Source of the DNA: Humulus lupulus
Lineage: Eukaryota; Streptophyta; Magnoliopsida; Rosales; Cannabaceae
Assembly (NCBI RefSeq): GCF_963169125.1
Contig: NC_084794.1
Location: forward strand, 114,242,358-114,306,357
Length of the DNA: 64,000 bases
Direction of reading: 5' to 3'
The notes beneath the pieces are model-generated. The model ran no database searches, was not told where the DNA came from, and was given only the letters and a program-made list of their open reading frames with translations. Both the position numbers and the translations under genes were made by a program. Within the stretch, counting starts at the first letter, position 1. Each line of letters opens with the position of its first letter. This document shows positions 32,481 through 44,587 of this stretch, in pieces.

Positions 32481-33032
32481 TGTTGTAACTTAGGAATGAA
32501 ACTCTACTCAACGGAAACAAATTCTCAAACACATGCAAATCAGCAATGTTAATGCAAAAACCAGAAAAATTATGAACAATCAAATAACAGAATCTAATCA
32601 AAGAAAAGAGAAGAAGAGACACAAAGTTATCCTGGTTCAGTCACCAATGTGGTGACCTAATCCAGCTCTTCCCAATCTGGGAGTTCCCTTAGTGAATCAG
32701 AAAGTTACAGGCACCAATGCTATTGTGTACACCTCTGTTCCTCTTCACGAAGTTGTCTTCTACACCTCTGTTCTAAACTCAAGAACAGAGTCTTTACATA
32801 CAACTCCTCTTCTTGCTCTCTTGCAAGTACTCTCTATCTCTCTCTCTAAAACAATCAGAATTTTCTCACGCTTACAACTAAAGCTGGCTGTTACTCATAT
32901 TTATAATGAGAGCAACAGAACCAGTTACAAGAGATTAATAAAGAACCGTAAAACAAAAGAAGATAAGTTGACCTCTAACTAACTAACAACCTTAACTGAT
33001 TAATAATCTTACTGTGGATTACTAATACTACA
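32481..33032 (-). repeat. 3' LTR of the copia element
   Basis: TGTTGTAACTTAGG ... ACTAATACTACA on +. TATAAATA on - at 32905-32898. Next to it on - is the polypurine tract taaggaggaatt (33044-33033). ORF-like frames inside (32692-32982) are LTR. Confidence 0.95.
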
Positions 33033-33097
33033 AATTCCTCCTTAATTCACAGTAAGATGAGATCAAAGGGAAACCAGTTGGGAAGTAAACCCGTTCA

Positions 33098-34282
33098 TTA
33101 GCTTGCTCCAAAATTCAGCAGCTCCAAACAATGTTGAAACTTGCTGATAGTTAGCACTTTGGTTCCAGCATTTGCGGGGTTTTCCTCACTTGCAATCTTT
33201 TCAAGTTCAATTTCTCCACTTTCTATCTTGTCCCTTATCCAAAACATTCTTATGTCTATATGTTTGGATCTTTCATGGAAGACAGGATTTTTACTCAGAT
33301 ATATAGCAGATTGACTATCTGAATATATCACTGTTTTGTCTTCTGACATCTGAATTTCTTTCAGCAATCCCTTTATCCAAACTGCTTCCTTGAAGGCTTC
33401 AGTCGTTGCCATAAACTCAGCTTCTGTAGTGGAGAGTGCCACTACTGGTTGGAGCTGAGATTTCCAGCTGACACAACACTCATTCAACAGAAAATAGAAG
33501 CTAGTTAATGACTTTCTTGTGTCCTTATTTGCAGCATAATCTGAATCCACAAATCCCTTTAAGTTTATCTTCTCTCCACTCTTTCTAAACAGCAGGCCAT
33601 GATTCTGAGTTGACTTCAGATATCTCAGTAACCATTTCATTCCATTCCAATGCTCTTGACCCGGATTTGACATGTATCGGCTTAGAGTGCTCATTGCATA
33701 TGTTAGATCTGGTCGAGTGCTCACCATAGAGTACATTACACTTCCAATAGCCTCCGCATAGGGTACATTAGCCATTTTTCTTCTCTCTTCAATTGTCTTA
33801 GGTGATTATTCTGTAGAAAATGTGAAGTGTCCTGCTATAGGTAGACCAGCCACTTTAGCATCTGTCATATTGAACTTTCTGAGTATATCTTTCACATACT
33901 TCTCTTGTGATAACATTAACATTTGTGCCTTTCTTTTCCTCATGATATGTATCCCCAGAATTTTTACTACAGCTCCTAAATCCTTCATTTGAAATTCACC
34001 TTTTAGCACATTTTCCAGTTTGTTGATATGATCCTAATCCATTCCCATTATAAGCATATCATCTACGTAAATGAGAATAAAGGTTTCAGCTGAAGTGTTC
34101 AGATTTGAGTAGTACAAACAAGTATCATATTTTGATCTTGAGTATCCAAATCTTGTCACTACTGAGTCAAACTTTCTGTACCATAACCTTGGTGACTGCT
34201 TGAGACCATATAAAGATTTCCTTAGTAAGCACACTAGCTCTTCCTTTTCTGACCTCTTCTCAAATCCCTCTGGTTGGCTCAT
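33098..34282 (-). pseudogene. pol: RT C-terminus and RNase H of the copia element
   Basis: One frame from 34282 with stops at TAG 34034-34036 and TAA 33806-33808. RT: LYGLKQSPRLWYRKFD and catalytic YVDDMLIMG; FQMKDLGAVVKILGIHI. RNase H: SDYAANKDTRKSLTSFYFLL, TTEAEFMATTEA, YSDSQSAIYLSKNPVFHERS and HIDIRMFWIRD. Ends at 33098, about 65 bp before the 3' LTR. All catalytic motifs look intact apart from the stops. Confidence 0.9.
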
Positions 34283-35610
34283 AAGGATAGTATCTTCAAG
34301 TTTCCATTTAAGAAGGCTGTCTTGACATCAAGCTGCTCTATTTCCCAATCTTTCTGAACTGCAAGGGCAATCATTATTCGGATTGTCTTCAATTTGACTA
34401 CTGGTGAGAAGATCTCTGTGTAGTCCACTCCTTCTTCTTGATTGTATCCTTTTGCCACTAAGCGAGCCTTGTATCTCTTTGGTTCATTCTCTGACATTCC
34501 ATCTTTAATTCTGAAAATCCATTTGTTGCCAATAACCTTCTGCCCAGCTTGTCTTGTCACTAATTCCCATGTTTTGTTCTCCTTTAATGAGCTGAGTTCT
34601 TCAAGCATTGCTTCTTTCCATTTGTTTGCATCTTTGCTACTGATTGCTTCTTTAAAATTCTTTGGTACTTCCTCCTTAGACTCATTCTTCATTGACAAAG
34701 CATAAGCTATGATGTCAGCTTCAGCAAACTTTGTTGGGACTTTTATTTCTCTACGTGTACGATCTCGAGCCAGCTGGTAGTCACTAAGGTCTTCTTTTCC
34801 TTCTTGAGGTTTAGTTTTCTCCTTCCATTCTATCAATATTTGTTGGCTGTTATCTGGCTGTTCTAATATGGCTTCTTTTCCATCATGTTTTTCTTGTTCT
34901 GGTTCAGTTTTGTCACCTGAAACATCAAGAAAAATACCCTTCTCATTTCTTTTAAAAGGAAAATCTGCTTCATTAAATATAACATCCCTGCTGATTATAA
35001 TTTTATTTGTTTCTAATGACAGCAATCTATATCCTTTTACACCATTTGGATAGCCTAGAAAGATGCATTTAATTGATCTCTTACTCAATTTGTCTTCAAC
35101 ATTATGAGCATATGCAACACAATCAAAAAATTTTAAATGAGAAAGAGATGGGGGCTTACCAGACCATAATTCTTCAGGTGATTTCAGCTGGTTTGCACAG
35201 CTTGGACTTCTATTAATTAAATAGCAAGCAATATACAAAGCTTCCCCCCAAAAATGTTTCTTTAAACCGGATTCAAGTAACAAGCATCTAACCTTATTTA
35301 ATAAAGTCCTATTCATTCTTTCGGCTATTCCATTTTGCTGTGGGGTCCTAGCTACTATTTTGTGTCTTTCTATACCATGTTTTGAGCATAAATCATTAAA
35401 TTCCTGGTTTACAAATTCTAAGCCATTGTCTGTCCTAAGGGTCTTTATTTTCCTATTAGTTTGAGTTTCTATAAACACCTTCCATTCCTTAAATTTATCT
35501 AAGCATTCATGTTTATGTTTTAATAGAAAAACCCAAACTTTTCTGCTGAAATCATCTACAATAGAGAGAAAATATTGATTACCTCCTTGTGTTTTGATTC
35601 GGCTTGCACC
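34279..35610 (-). CDS. pol: integrase core and N-terminal RT of the copia element
   Basis: Same frame as gag-pro beyond TAG 35611; the first Met is at 35478. Integrase core: D in SIVDDFSRKVW (about 35560), D in LRTDNGLEF, E in NGIAERMNRTLL. RT begins with NKWIFRIKDG, KARLVAKGYNQ and QLDVKTAFLNGNL, where a single-base frameshift near 34290 ends the frame. The reading resumes in another frame at MSQPEGFE. Confidence 0.9.
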   Translation of the reverse strand, partial: GASRIKTQGGNQYFLSIVDDFSRKVWVFLLKHKHECLDKFKEWKVFIETQTNRKIKTLRTDNGLEFVNQEFNDLCSKHGIERHKIVARTPQQNGIAERMNRTLLNKVRCLLLESGLKKHFWGEALYIACYLINRSPSCANQLKSPEELWSGKPPSLSHLKFFDCVAYAHNVEDKLSKRSIKCIFLGYPNGVKGYRLLSLETNKIIISRDVIFNEADFPFKRNEKGIFLDVSGDKTEPEQEKHDGKEAILEQPDNSQQILIEWKEKTKPQEGKEDLSDYQLARDRTRREIKVPTKFAEADIIAYALSMKNESKEEVPKNFKEAISSKDANKWKEAMLEELSSLKENKTWELVTRQAGQKVIGNKWIFRIKDGMSENEPKRYKARLVAKGYNQEEGVDYTEIFSPVVKLKTIRIMIALAVQKDWEIEQLDVKTAFLNGNLKILSL

Positions 35611-37131
35611 CTATAAATTTGCATGTATATATTCCAGCACATGTTTTGCTCTGTATTGGCTGTTTGTAAACTTTATTCTGTGTTGTTTGCCCTGCACACA
35701 GATTTCACAGAAAGGTAAGTTAGCATGTGTATAATTTCCTAATAATCCTTGCTTAGATAACTCTACCAATCCCTGTTCACTGATGTGTCCCATGCGTGCA
35801 TGCCAAATCTTTGTATCTGAGTTGCACTTGTCAATAGTAGCTGCAAGAGCTGGTTCCATTGTTTCCCCATCAAGTATATATAAGCCATTTCTCTTGGTCC
35901 CTTTCATCACTAACAAAGCTCCCTTTGAGATTCTCATATTTCCATTATTGATTTTGTGACCATAGCCATCATCATCCAAAGTCCCTACCCAGATGAGGTT
36001 CCGTTTTAAATCTGGTATATGCCGAACTTTAGTTAATGTTATGATAGATCCATCAAAACTCTTTATTGCAATAGAACCTATTCCAATTACTTTGCACTTC
36101 TGATCATTTCCCATTACCACACTGCCACCATTTATATTTGTATAATCAGTGAACCAATCTCTTCTTGGGCTCATGTGAAAAGTACACCCACTGTCCAAAA
36201 TCCATTCATTTTGATCTTTCTTGATCGTGCTAGTATGTGCCTCTCCATTTGTTTTTGTTAATTCTGACTGTGTTGAAGTAACAGTGAATACATCTCCATC
36301 AGAGTTGTAGTCTTTATCTGCTAATGCAGAGAAATCTTCATTCTTTTCGTCTTCTTCCTTTTTCTTTTTGAGTTCCCAGTAGAATTTGATCAGATGGCCT
36401 ACTTTGCCACAATGATGGCACTTTCTTGTTTCTCTGTTTCTTGACTTAGATCTTGAAGAATTTCTTTCTGGCCCTCTTGAGTGACTTCTTCTTGTGAGCC
36501 TTCCTCGAGCCATCAAGGCCTCATCTTTGTTTGTCTCTTGCCTTGCTGCCTTTTGCCAAGTGAGTTCAGCATCCCTTGACCGAAGTGCTCCCATAACATC
36601 ATCAAGTGTAAGCATGTCTCTGCTGTACATAATGACTGTTCGGAGCTCCTTGAACTGATCTGGTAGTCCATTGAGAAGAATCACTGCCTGATCCTCTTCC
36701 TGAATATTTTCACCCATGTTAGTAAGAGCCAAGACAATTTTATTCAACTCATCAAGATTTTGATCTAATGAATTAGATGCATTCATTTTAAATCCATAAT
36801 ACTTCCCTTTCAAGAAGATCTTGGTTGCTGTTGTCTTTGCCATATAAAGTTGTATCAGCTTGTTCCAAATTCCCAGAGCTGTCTTTTCACTAATGACCTG
36901 CCTCAGAACATTATCTGAGAGATTCATTATGATTGCTGATCTAGCTTGTTTGATGATAGTACTGTCTTCAACCTTTCCTTCTCCTTCTGGTTTCTTCTCT
37001 GGCTTTTCTTCTTCTAGAGCCGAGTCTAGTTTCTGGTATATCAGGATTGCCATCATCTTTTCCTTCCACAAGCTGAAGTCTCCGGACCCGTCGAATTTTT
37101 CTAAATCGAATCTTGCTGAAGATGATGCCAT
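35611..37131 (-). CDS. gag-pro: gag, protease and integrase start of the copia element
   Basis: 506 codons from ATG 37131. Residues 1-200 are the copia gag (FDGSGDFSLWKEKMMAIL, LNGLPDQFKEL). The zinc knuckle near residue 237 reads CHHCGKVGHLIKFYW, where the fourth ligand Cys is replaced by Tyr. The protease has WILDSGCTFHMS near residue 310. GAG_pre-integrase (WHARMGHISEQGL) and its C-x2-C follow. TAG 35611-35613 falls inside the integrase, where families of this type have Trp; the frame is unchanged afterwards. Confidence 0.92.
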   Translation of the reverse strand: MASSSARFDLEKFDGSGDFSLWKEKMMAILIYQKLDSALEEEKPEKKPEGEGKVEDSTIIKQARSAIIMNLSDNVLRQVISEKTALGIWNKLIQLYMAKTTATKIFLKGKYYGFKMNASNSLDQNLDELNKIVLALTNMGENIQEEDQAVILLNGLPDQFKELRTVIMYSRDMLTLDDVMGALRSRDAELTWQKAARQETNKDEALMARGRLTRRSHSRGPERNSSRSKSRNRETRKCHHCGKVGHLIKFYWELKKKKEEDEKNEDFSALADKDYNSDGDVFTVTSTQSELTKTNGEAHTSTIKKDQNEWILDSGCTFHMSPRRDWFTDYTNINGGSVVMGNDQKCKVIGIGSIAIKSFDGSIITLTKVRHIPDLKRNLIWVGTLDDDGYGHKINNGNMRISKGALLVMKGTKRNGLYILDGETMEPALAATIDKCNSDTKIWHARMGHISEQGLVELSKQGLLGNYTHANLPFCEICVQGKQHRIKFTNSQYRAKHVLEYIHANL

Positions 37132-37198
37132 TCTTGATTCTTGTTTTGATTCAACTGAGTTCTTGCTTGCTTAATCAAACCTGGATCTCTGATACCAC

Positions 37199-37750
37199 TG
37201 TTGTAACTCAGGAATGAAACTCTACTCAACAGAAACAAATTCTCAAACACATGCAAATCAGCAATGTTAATGCAAAAACCAGAAAAATTATGAACAATCA
37301 AATAACAGAATCTAATCAAAGAAAAGAGAAGAAGAGACACAAAGTTATCCTGGTTCAGTCACCAATGTGGTGACCTAATCCAGCTCTTCCCAATCTGGGA
37401 GTTCCCTTAGTGAATCAGAAAGTTACAGGCACCAATGCTCTTGTGTACAACTCTGTTCCTCTTCACGAAGTTGTCTTCTACACCTCTGTTCTAAACTCAA
37501 GAACAGAGTCTTTACATACAACTCCTCTTCTTGCTCTCTTGCAAGTACTCTCTATCTCTCTCTCTAAAACAATCAGAATTTTCTCACGCTTACAACTAAA
37601 GCTGGCTGTTACTCATATTTATAATGAGAGCAACAGAACCAGTTACAAGAGATTAATAAAGAACCGTAAAACAAAAGAAGATAAGTTGACCTCTAACTAA
37701 CTAACAACCTTAACTGATTAATAATCTTACTGTGGATTACTAATACTACA
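37199..37750 (-). repeat. 5' LTR of the copia element
   Basis: 552 bp, the pair of 32481-33032. The adjoining inner sequence on - reads GTGGTATCAGAG (37198-37187), the canonical primer binding site for initiator tRNA-Met. Confidence 0.95.
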
Positions 37751-37859
37751 TAGAGGAAAAGAATAAAGATCAACATGGCAAATTTGTGTCGATTACTGAG
37801 CTCTTAACAAAGTCAAAATACTAGACAAATATCCCATACTAGTTATAGTTGAGTTTTCA

Positions 37860-38530
37860 TAGAGAGATCACATTTTCAAGCTTGGTCTTAGGTACGGCTA
37901 TTATCACCAAATAAGAGTTAAAGAAAGATGTTGACAAAACAACTTTTAAAACACATGACGTCCACTTTGATTCCTTATTATACAAATGCGGTTGCTATTT
38001 CAATCCTCAAAATAACTGGCTATATTATAAGAAATTCGCTGCGAGATATGCACAGATAGCACTTCTTGACAGAGTAACTTAAAAGAGACAAAGTGTCATT
38101 AAAGAGAAATAAAGACCTATCAAAGAAATAAGACTAGATTATATTGGGGAGATCGACATGAGCAATATAATGATGTGATAAAATTTGTTCAACATTGCTC
38201 AGTACGTTACGTATGCCAACAGGACAAATATTGTACTACAGCCAATAGCACTACGGTACCAACTAACCCAAGTTTGGGTGGGGCTGGGAGGAAGAAGTCT
38301 CAATGGACTTCATTCAAGGTTTGCGACAGTCGAATTGTTGAAATTCAATCCTAGTACTGTACGTAGAGGTTGATAAATTGAGCAAATATGCTCATTTTAT
38401 TGCACTAAATATAAAAACATCTACATACTGCAGCTACGGTTGCTTTGGTGTTTGTTTAACAAGTATTGCATGGGGTTCCACAATCAATTATTATAGATGG
38501 AGATAGGGTTTTCAATTCATGAGAAGCTAG
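37860..38530 (+). pseudogene. decayed Ty3/gypsy pol fragments (RT and integrase)
   Basis: In shifting frames on + there is GYYHQIRV and NFxKTHDVHF (about 37895-37965, RT block) and later SMDFIQGLRQS, VDKLSKYAHFIAL (38310-38410) and a GSTINYYRWR-type remnant of the SDGD region (38470-38510, integrase core). Many stops and a missing RNase H show an old copy. The copia element inserted about 110 bp to its left. Confidence 0.7.
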
Positions 38531-41500
38531 CGTCAACTTGAGGAATATGAGCCAGGCCAGGGCCCAGGGGATTTGTGTTTCTTGAAGCTAAGAAGAAGAC
38601 CATATAGACGAAATCTCTTGCTCAAGGGAGAAATGAAATAATAAAACCATCTGCAGACTTTGGTGCCACCAAATGTTGATTCCCAACCAATAGCTAGCAG
38701 AATTGGAAACGAAGGTAGAACCAGAAAAGCTTCCAAATGTGCGATCAGAATAGGGAGGTCGATTGGATGATGAAAATGAAGTATGTATGTATGTATAATT
38801 TTTCAGAATTCAAAGCAACTAGTTTGGGATCCACCTTGAGGACAAGTTTGTAATTTTGTGCTATATAAATTCTTATTTATTATTCAACAAATTTGACTTT
38901 GATCCTTGCTATCAGTTAACTTTTAGATATAGATAGAGATTGAACGTTAATAATTATTTAGGCGCAACCATGCTACACAACAATAATTAATTAGCATTTT
39001 TCTTTTTCTTTTTAAAAAAAAAAAAAAAAAAGAAGTACGTTATTTTTATTTAGATGAGTTTTCTTCTGTTGAGATGGATTCATCCACGCATGTAGTAAGT
39101 ATTCAAAAATAGGGGCCCTGTCCTTAAGAAGGGGTACTAGACAGAACAGAAATAGCCGCCTTTCTTTTCGCCCCCAAATATGTGGATTTTGTTTTTTGTT
39201 TTTCAATAAAAAGAGATGGATGGGTGATTCGAATTGAAATTGTGAACCTTTTTTTTATTTTTATTTTCTTTTACATATACATAGACATAGTTGTGTGTAC
39301 CATAATATATTCCCTTGCCTTTTCAAATATACGTGAAGTACAAATTTTTGGGAAAGTAATAATTATTCCTTGCAAAATGACAATAAATTCATGTTGGGGA
39401 ATCATCAAAGGGAAAACATATTCTTTGTGTTGTGTGCATGCACAATGCACTATTGTTAGAGCCTAGCTTGCCTGCATATGAAAAATATGACTGTCCCCAC
39501 TCCAAACCACCACGCCAATTATAAATAAATAAAAATGAATAAAGAGCGGAGCTCAATCAAATTAACATTGGAAAGTAATAAGGTTTCGAGCTTCACAAAT
39601 GAGGGTTCAAATTCTAGGACACAAAAGAAATAACAAGGTCCTACATGTGACCAAAAATGGGAAAAAATGAATTGGGTATTGGCCCTCTTAAACCCATCTT
39701 TAGGGGTTTGGGGAGATAAGGACAAAACTTGAAAGTTTCGAAGGCATCAAACTTATGAAGGCAATCTCCCCAAAGTCCTAACATGGTCGGTAAGTTGATA
39801 GGGAAATATGACTACAAAGTCAAGTTTCATTTCACCTCTATTTTGTCCATCTGTCTCTTTCACTTTCATACAGCCTTGTAAAATTTGGAGACATCAAAGT
39901 TGGACTTACTATTTCATTACACATCACCACATTTATTTATATATTATAACAAAAATAATACTATTATTGTGTTTTCCATTTAATATTTTATTAGTGCACT
40001 GTCTAATAGGAAACCATGCTTGTCATGGGCGGCCCAATTATTGAAGTCTTTGTCTTAGGTTTTGGTTTTGGGGTTATGATGAAATTAATCCCGCAGTTCT
40101 GGCATGCCTGTAATCATTCTTTTCTTGGAATTTTTTCCTTTTATTATTATTATTTACCAAGCAGCTACACTTGTCAAATATAATTAGTTTGATTAAGAAT
40201 TAAAAAAAATGGATAAATCTGTTGGAAGGAAAATTAAAAAAAAAAAAAAAACATTTGTAGGAAATGATTTTCCAATAATGCACATTTCAAATTAAATATA
40301 GACTAAAATTATTATTACGTTGTGTAAATATATATAGTCGGGTACAGATATTAGTTTGTACATAATCTTTATATAGATTATTAGATAACTGTGCAGCTGT
40401 TTTGGTCATTGATTGTTGGCTTTTAAAAAATAAGTGTCGATTTGCTCTTTGTAATTTTTGTATTGTGCGGTAAAATTAATCTATTTATACTAGTCGATCT
40501 TTCTAGGTTTAAATCATATAATGTAAAAATATACATATATTTATTTGTGCATGATGCATGGGACATTGAGTGATTTGTATAATATAAAATAATCTTAGTG
40601 TATAACTATTAACTTAGTTGGTTACTTTTCTCTTTAAAAGGTGTTTCAACATATATATCCCACTTCCAATAGAGTATATTAACTTTTCATGGTTTCCACC
40701 ATTATTTTAGTTACCATCATAACTTATCGGTTTATAATAATAATAATAATAATAAATTAGTTATTAGTTCATTGTCGTTAATAATTAGTTTTACCTTATC
40801 TGTTTTAATAATTATAATTTACCAAATACATATGACTAAGTCAGTTGCTAGTAATGCTTTTTACTATTTAATTGTACTTGGTCGTGTAGCAAAATAAATA
40901 AATAAATCAAAGGAGTCTTAATAAGATAACGGACTTTTACCACTAAATTGTCATTTTGTGTACACTTTTTCTATAAATCCTTGATTATTTTTCTTTAAAA
41001 AAATGTAATATTATTTTCTTAGATTTTCCTTGATTAAATCTTATCTTTAATTACAAATATTGGCTCTTCTATCAAGGTAGATGCACTTTAGAAAGAATAC
41101 CCAATGAATCATGTAGCTTATGTAATATTAATATACATAAAGATCAATAGTTTATATATTTATATATATAAATATATAATGGTGTAGTTCATTGTAAATT
41201 TTGTGTATATCGTTGCCAACTAATAATACTTTAATTTTTAATAATAGTGGAAGAAAAGCATTAGATCATCTAAATGTGTCGTTTTCATTTAACATTATAT
41301 AGATATATAGCTATTATCACTTAGCCTACAAGCAAAAATTAACTTGAAGCAAAATCTCTCTCTAAATGATCAAACAGAAAATTCCAAAATGGGAGAGCAT
41401 CGAGAAAGGGAGAGATTGAAGATAAGAAAGTAGTACTGTGAATGATAAGGTGCAACTCACTTTGGAGGGGACAAGAAAACAACAATATAAGGTTCCCTTT

Positions 41501-41901
41501 TCTTTTCTTAATTCTTTTCCTCATTCTTATTCCAAACGCGCCCATATATTATTATTATTATTATTAATTATGTTATTCTATAAAGAAATCATTCATTCGC
41601 ATCATATCATAACCTAAGTGGGTACTTTTTTATTTATTTATAATAATCTATATAATATCAATTCATAGGCAAGAGGAAATGATAAACGTAGCCTGCCAAG
41701 ATCAATTTCATGAGGGTGATGTTCACGGCTTGAAAATTTTCACATAAATAATTAATTATATAAATATAATATTCATCAACTAAAATTTATTGTGATCTCA
41801 TGCAAATCCATATCTATCTCGTCCCACTCAATTAAATAATCCACATCTCAATCTTATTATAGCATGCGCATAAAGTGATGAATCAAAATGAGTAATAACT
41901 C

Positions 41902-41932
<31 letters not shown>

Positions 41933-42749
41933 CAAACACCAAGAGGAAAAGTTGTAGCTTACATATTAGTTTTATACATAAACACATGCATGCAATCAAC
42001 TTGTTTTAGTTTTCTTCAACTTCCATATATATATATATATACGTATATATGCTATGCTTTTGTTTATTACTATAGTTTTCTTTATTAAGGAAGGCATGGC
42101 TTTGTAGACTTGTAGTTGTTGAAATTTGAGTCACCATCCATGATTGAAAAGAAACAATAAAATTTTACAAAAGTTGAGTAAACCCATTAATTAGAATAAT
42201 AATAATGGTTCAAATTAATATATACTTTTACATGTTCTCTTAATTAACAATCTCATTGTATAATTTTAAATATTCACACTAACCTACGCTACTTAATATA
42301 ATATACATGCACGCAAAAGAAGCCTCGTGTATAAATAAACAGTTATTTGATCATGTATGACATTAACTTAAAATTTCTTTATCTTAAAAATAAATGTCAA
42401 TAACTTTTTTAGTTTGATCTACTCTCCTCCTCCAAATGTTTAGGAACTAGAATAGGAGTAACCATGTTAGAAAATGGAGATAAAAGCTATGGATATGCGT
42501 GTTGAAAAGAGGCCATTAATAAGGAAATATGTTCTATAATTAACTAAAATATATATAATAACAGGTTATTATATATATTTAAAAAAAATTATATTTATTT
42601 GGTTAATTATAATTTTTTTAAAATATATATAATCTAAGTAAGGAAATTATAATATTTTTTTATAATCATAGATAGTGATTATAATTTGTGTATACATTTC
42701 ATAATTTTTCTATTTTTTAATGCTACATTTGTATAATTCACCTGAAATT
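38531..42749. other. AT-rich non-coding spacer with simple repeats
   Basis: About 4.2 kb without a recognisable gene or element. Simple repeats: gtat at 38780-38797, A-run 39015-39032, taa at 40737-40755, tta at 41549-41567, and (AT) at 41905-41932. Frames present are short and low complexity. Confidence 0.6.
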
Positions 42750-42950
42750 CACTACAACAAAAATAATTTTTAAGAGCGACAATATCAGCTGTCACCCCTA
42801 ATATAGGCAATATTGTCCCCCTTATATTGGGGAAAAATATGTCGCCCCTAATATTTTGACACATTGCCTCTAAAAAAAATAATTTTGACAGCAATATATT
42901 CTTATATTGTCGCCCCTAATATTGTTAATCTAACCTAACATAAATCTCTT
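42750..42950 (+). repeat. left TIR and subterminal repeats of the CACTA element
   Basis: TIR to about 42780, then repeated gtcgcccctaatat/gcgacaatat words in both orientations at 42775-42790, 42841-42860 and 42908-42925. In characterised CACTA elements such arrays bind the TnpA-type protein. Confidence 0.85.
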
Positions 42951-44587
42951 CTTCTCCATTTCTCTCAATCTCCCAGTCACGCGCCCCACCTCTCTCCTCT
43001 CTAAAAAAATTCGAAAATCCTCCAAAATCCCTCCCTTTCATCAAAATTCCTCCCAACCATGCGTCCCACCTCTAAATCTCTCATTCCTCGCATCTTTTTC
43101 TCATCTACTATCTCTAATATCTCTCTCTCTCTCATCTCTCATCTCTCATCTCTCTCTTGGACACCCCCTCCTCGCCGGACCACACACCACGGCCGGACTA
43201 CGACGCCACCACCGCCATACCACGACGCCACACCAAAGGTATATATTTATTTTTTACTTGTTTTTTATTTTTTCTATTTACATTTTGTTTTATTTTATTT
43301 TTTCTTTTTAATTTATTTTTGTATTTGTATTTTTCTTGTTATATTTTTGTGTTTTGATTTGTTTTCTTTTTGTGTTTTTTTTATTTTTCGTTTTTTATTT
43401 ATTTTATTTCTGTTTACATTTTTTTCAGTTTTTTTTTCAGTATATATATATATATGTTTATATATATTATTGTGTGTGTCGTGAGTATGTAATTAGTTTA
43501 TATTTGATTTTTTTTATATATAAATATATGTATATATTATGTGTGTGTGGAGTGTATATATTTATATATATTTTTAGTTTTTTATTTATATAACTTTTTT
43601 TATAATAATGTATATTATGTTTGTGTAGAAATCGAAGGAGTATCTATTGGAAATTCGGTTATTAAGTATTTCTAATTTTGTGGCATCAAGGTATTTATTT
43701 TTTGATTATGTTGTTTTAATGATAAATAAATTAATATGTGAATGTGTGTATAAAGTAAGATGTGTTTAGTGATATTTATATATCTGTGTAGAATAACATA
43801 TTGTGAATGTGTGTATAAAATTTTATGACGTGTTAGTGTTTGAATTTGATTAAAATATGTATATTGTGAATGCTCTGGGAATTTTCAAAGTGTTATTTGC
43901 AGGGTTTTAAATTTTTGGGATATGTTAGAATATAATTGTTATGCCGCCGAAATTTTAGTAGAAATTTGAGTTTATCGTTATTAATTAATTAAATTAAGAA
44001 ATATATTAAGAATTAAATTAAGATTTAAAAAATCTAAAATGATGAATAAATGTAATATTTAATTAAAATTAAATTAAATTTGGCGATATTAAAAATAAAT
44101 AATTTGATACTTTTAATAATTAAATTTAGAAATGAGATAAATCTCTCTTAAACATAAATTAGAAAAAAAAAAGTATCCAAAATAATTAGTAATATAAATT
44201 TAACAAATAATAAATAATCTTTTTTAAATAATTTAAAAAATGATTATTTATGAATTTAACATTAATTTGAAAGAAGAAAAAATAAGTTTGATAATTAAAA
44301 AATAATTAATTATGAAAAATCTTGACAAAATTGATAACTAAGAATGGAAATAATTACCTATAATTAATTTCAATTATATTTAATTAAACAATAATTAAAA
44401 TAAAAATTAATAATAATCATAACTATAATAACATTCTCAATAAATGTAGTTGTAGTTATTAAAGAACATGTAACCTTAAACATTATAAAATAAGACCTTA
44501 TAAACCATCATATATAGGATATGATGGTTATTATCACATAGTGATAATTGTTATTTTTTCTACTAACAAAAAATCATAGACATACAT

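Larger units (their letters stand above)
32481..37750 (-). mobile_element. Ty1/copia LTR retrotransposon, complete with target duplication TAGAG
   Basis: 5270 bp, two 552-bp LTRs, direct repeats TAGAG at 32476-32480 and 37751-37755. Order on -: LTR, primer site, gag, protease, integrase, RT, RNase H, polypurine tract, LTR; integrase before RT is the copia order. By eye the LTRs differ at 4 of 552 bases (about 0.7%), so the insertion is recent. Three in-frame stops and one frameshift still make it non-autonomous. Confidence 0.95.

Noticed and set aside
32692..32982. 96-codon ORF present twice (also 37410-37700)
   Set aside because: It is the two copia LTRs read on the non-transcribed strand; duplication reflects LTR identity, not a gene pair.
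38531..42749. Possible host gene in the largest spacer
   Set aside because: No frame over 80 codons, no splice-consistent chain and no recognised motif on either strand.
43059..43593. Hydrophobic Phe/Leu-rich frames resembling membrane proteins
   Set aside because: Produced by T-rich intron-like DNA; overlapping frames all give the same composition and there is no conserved motif.
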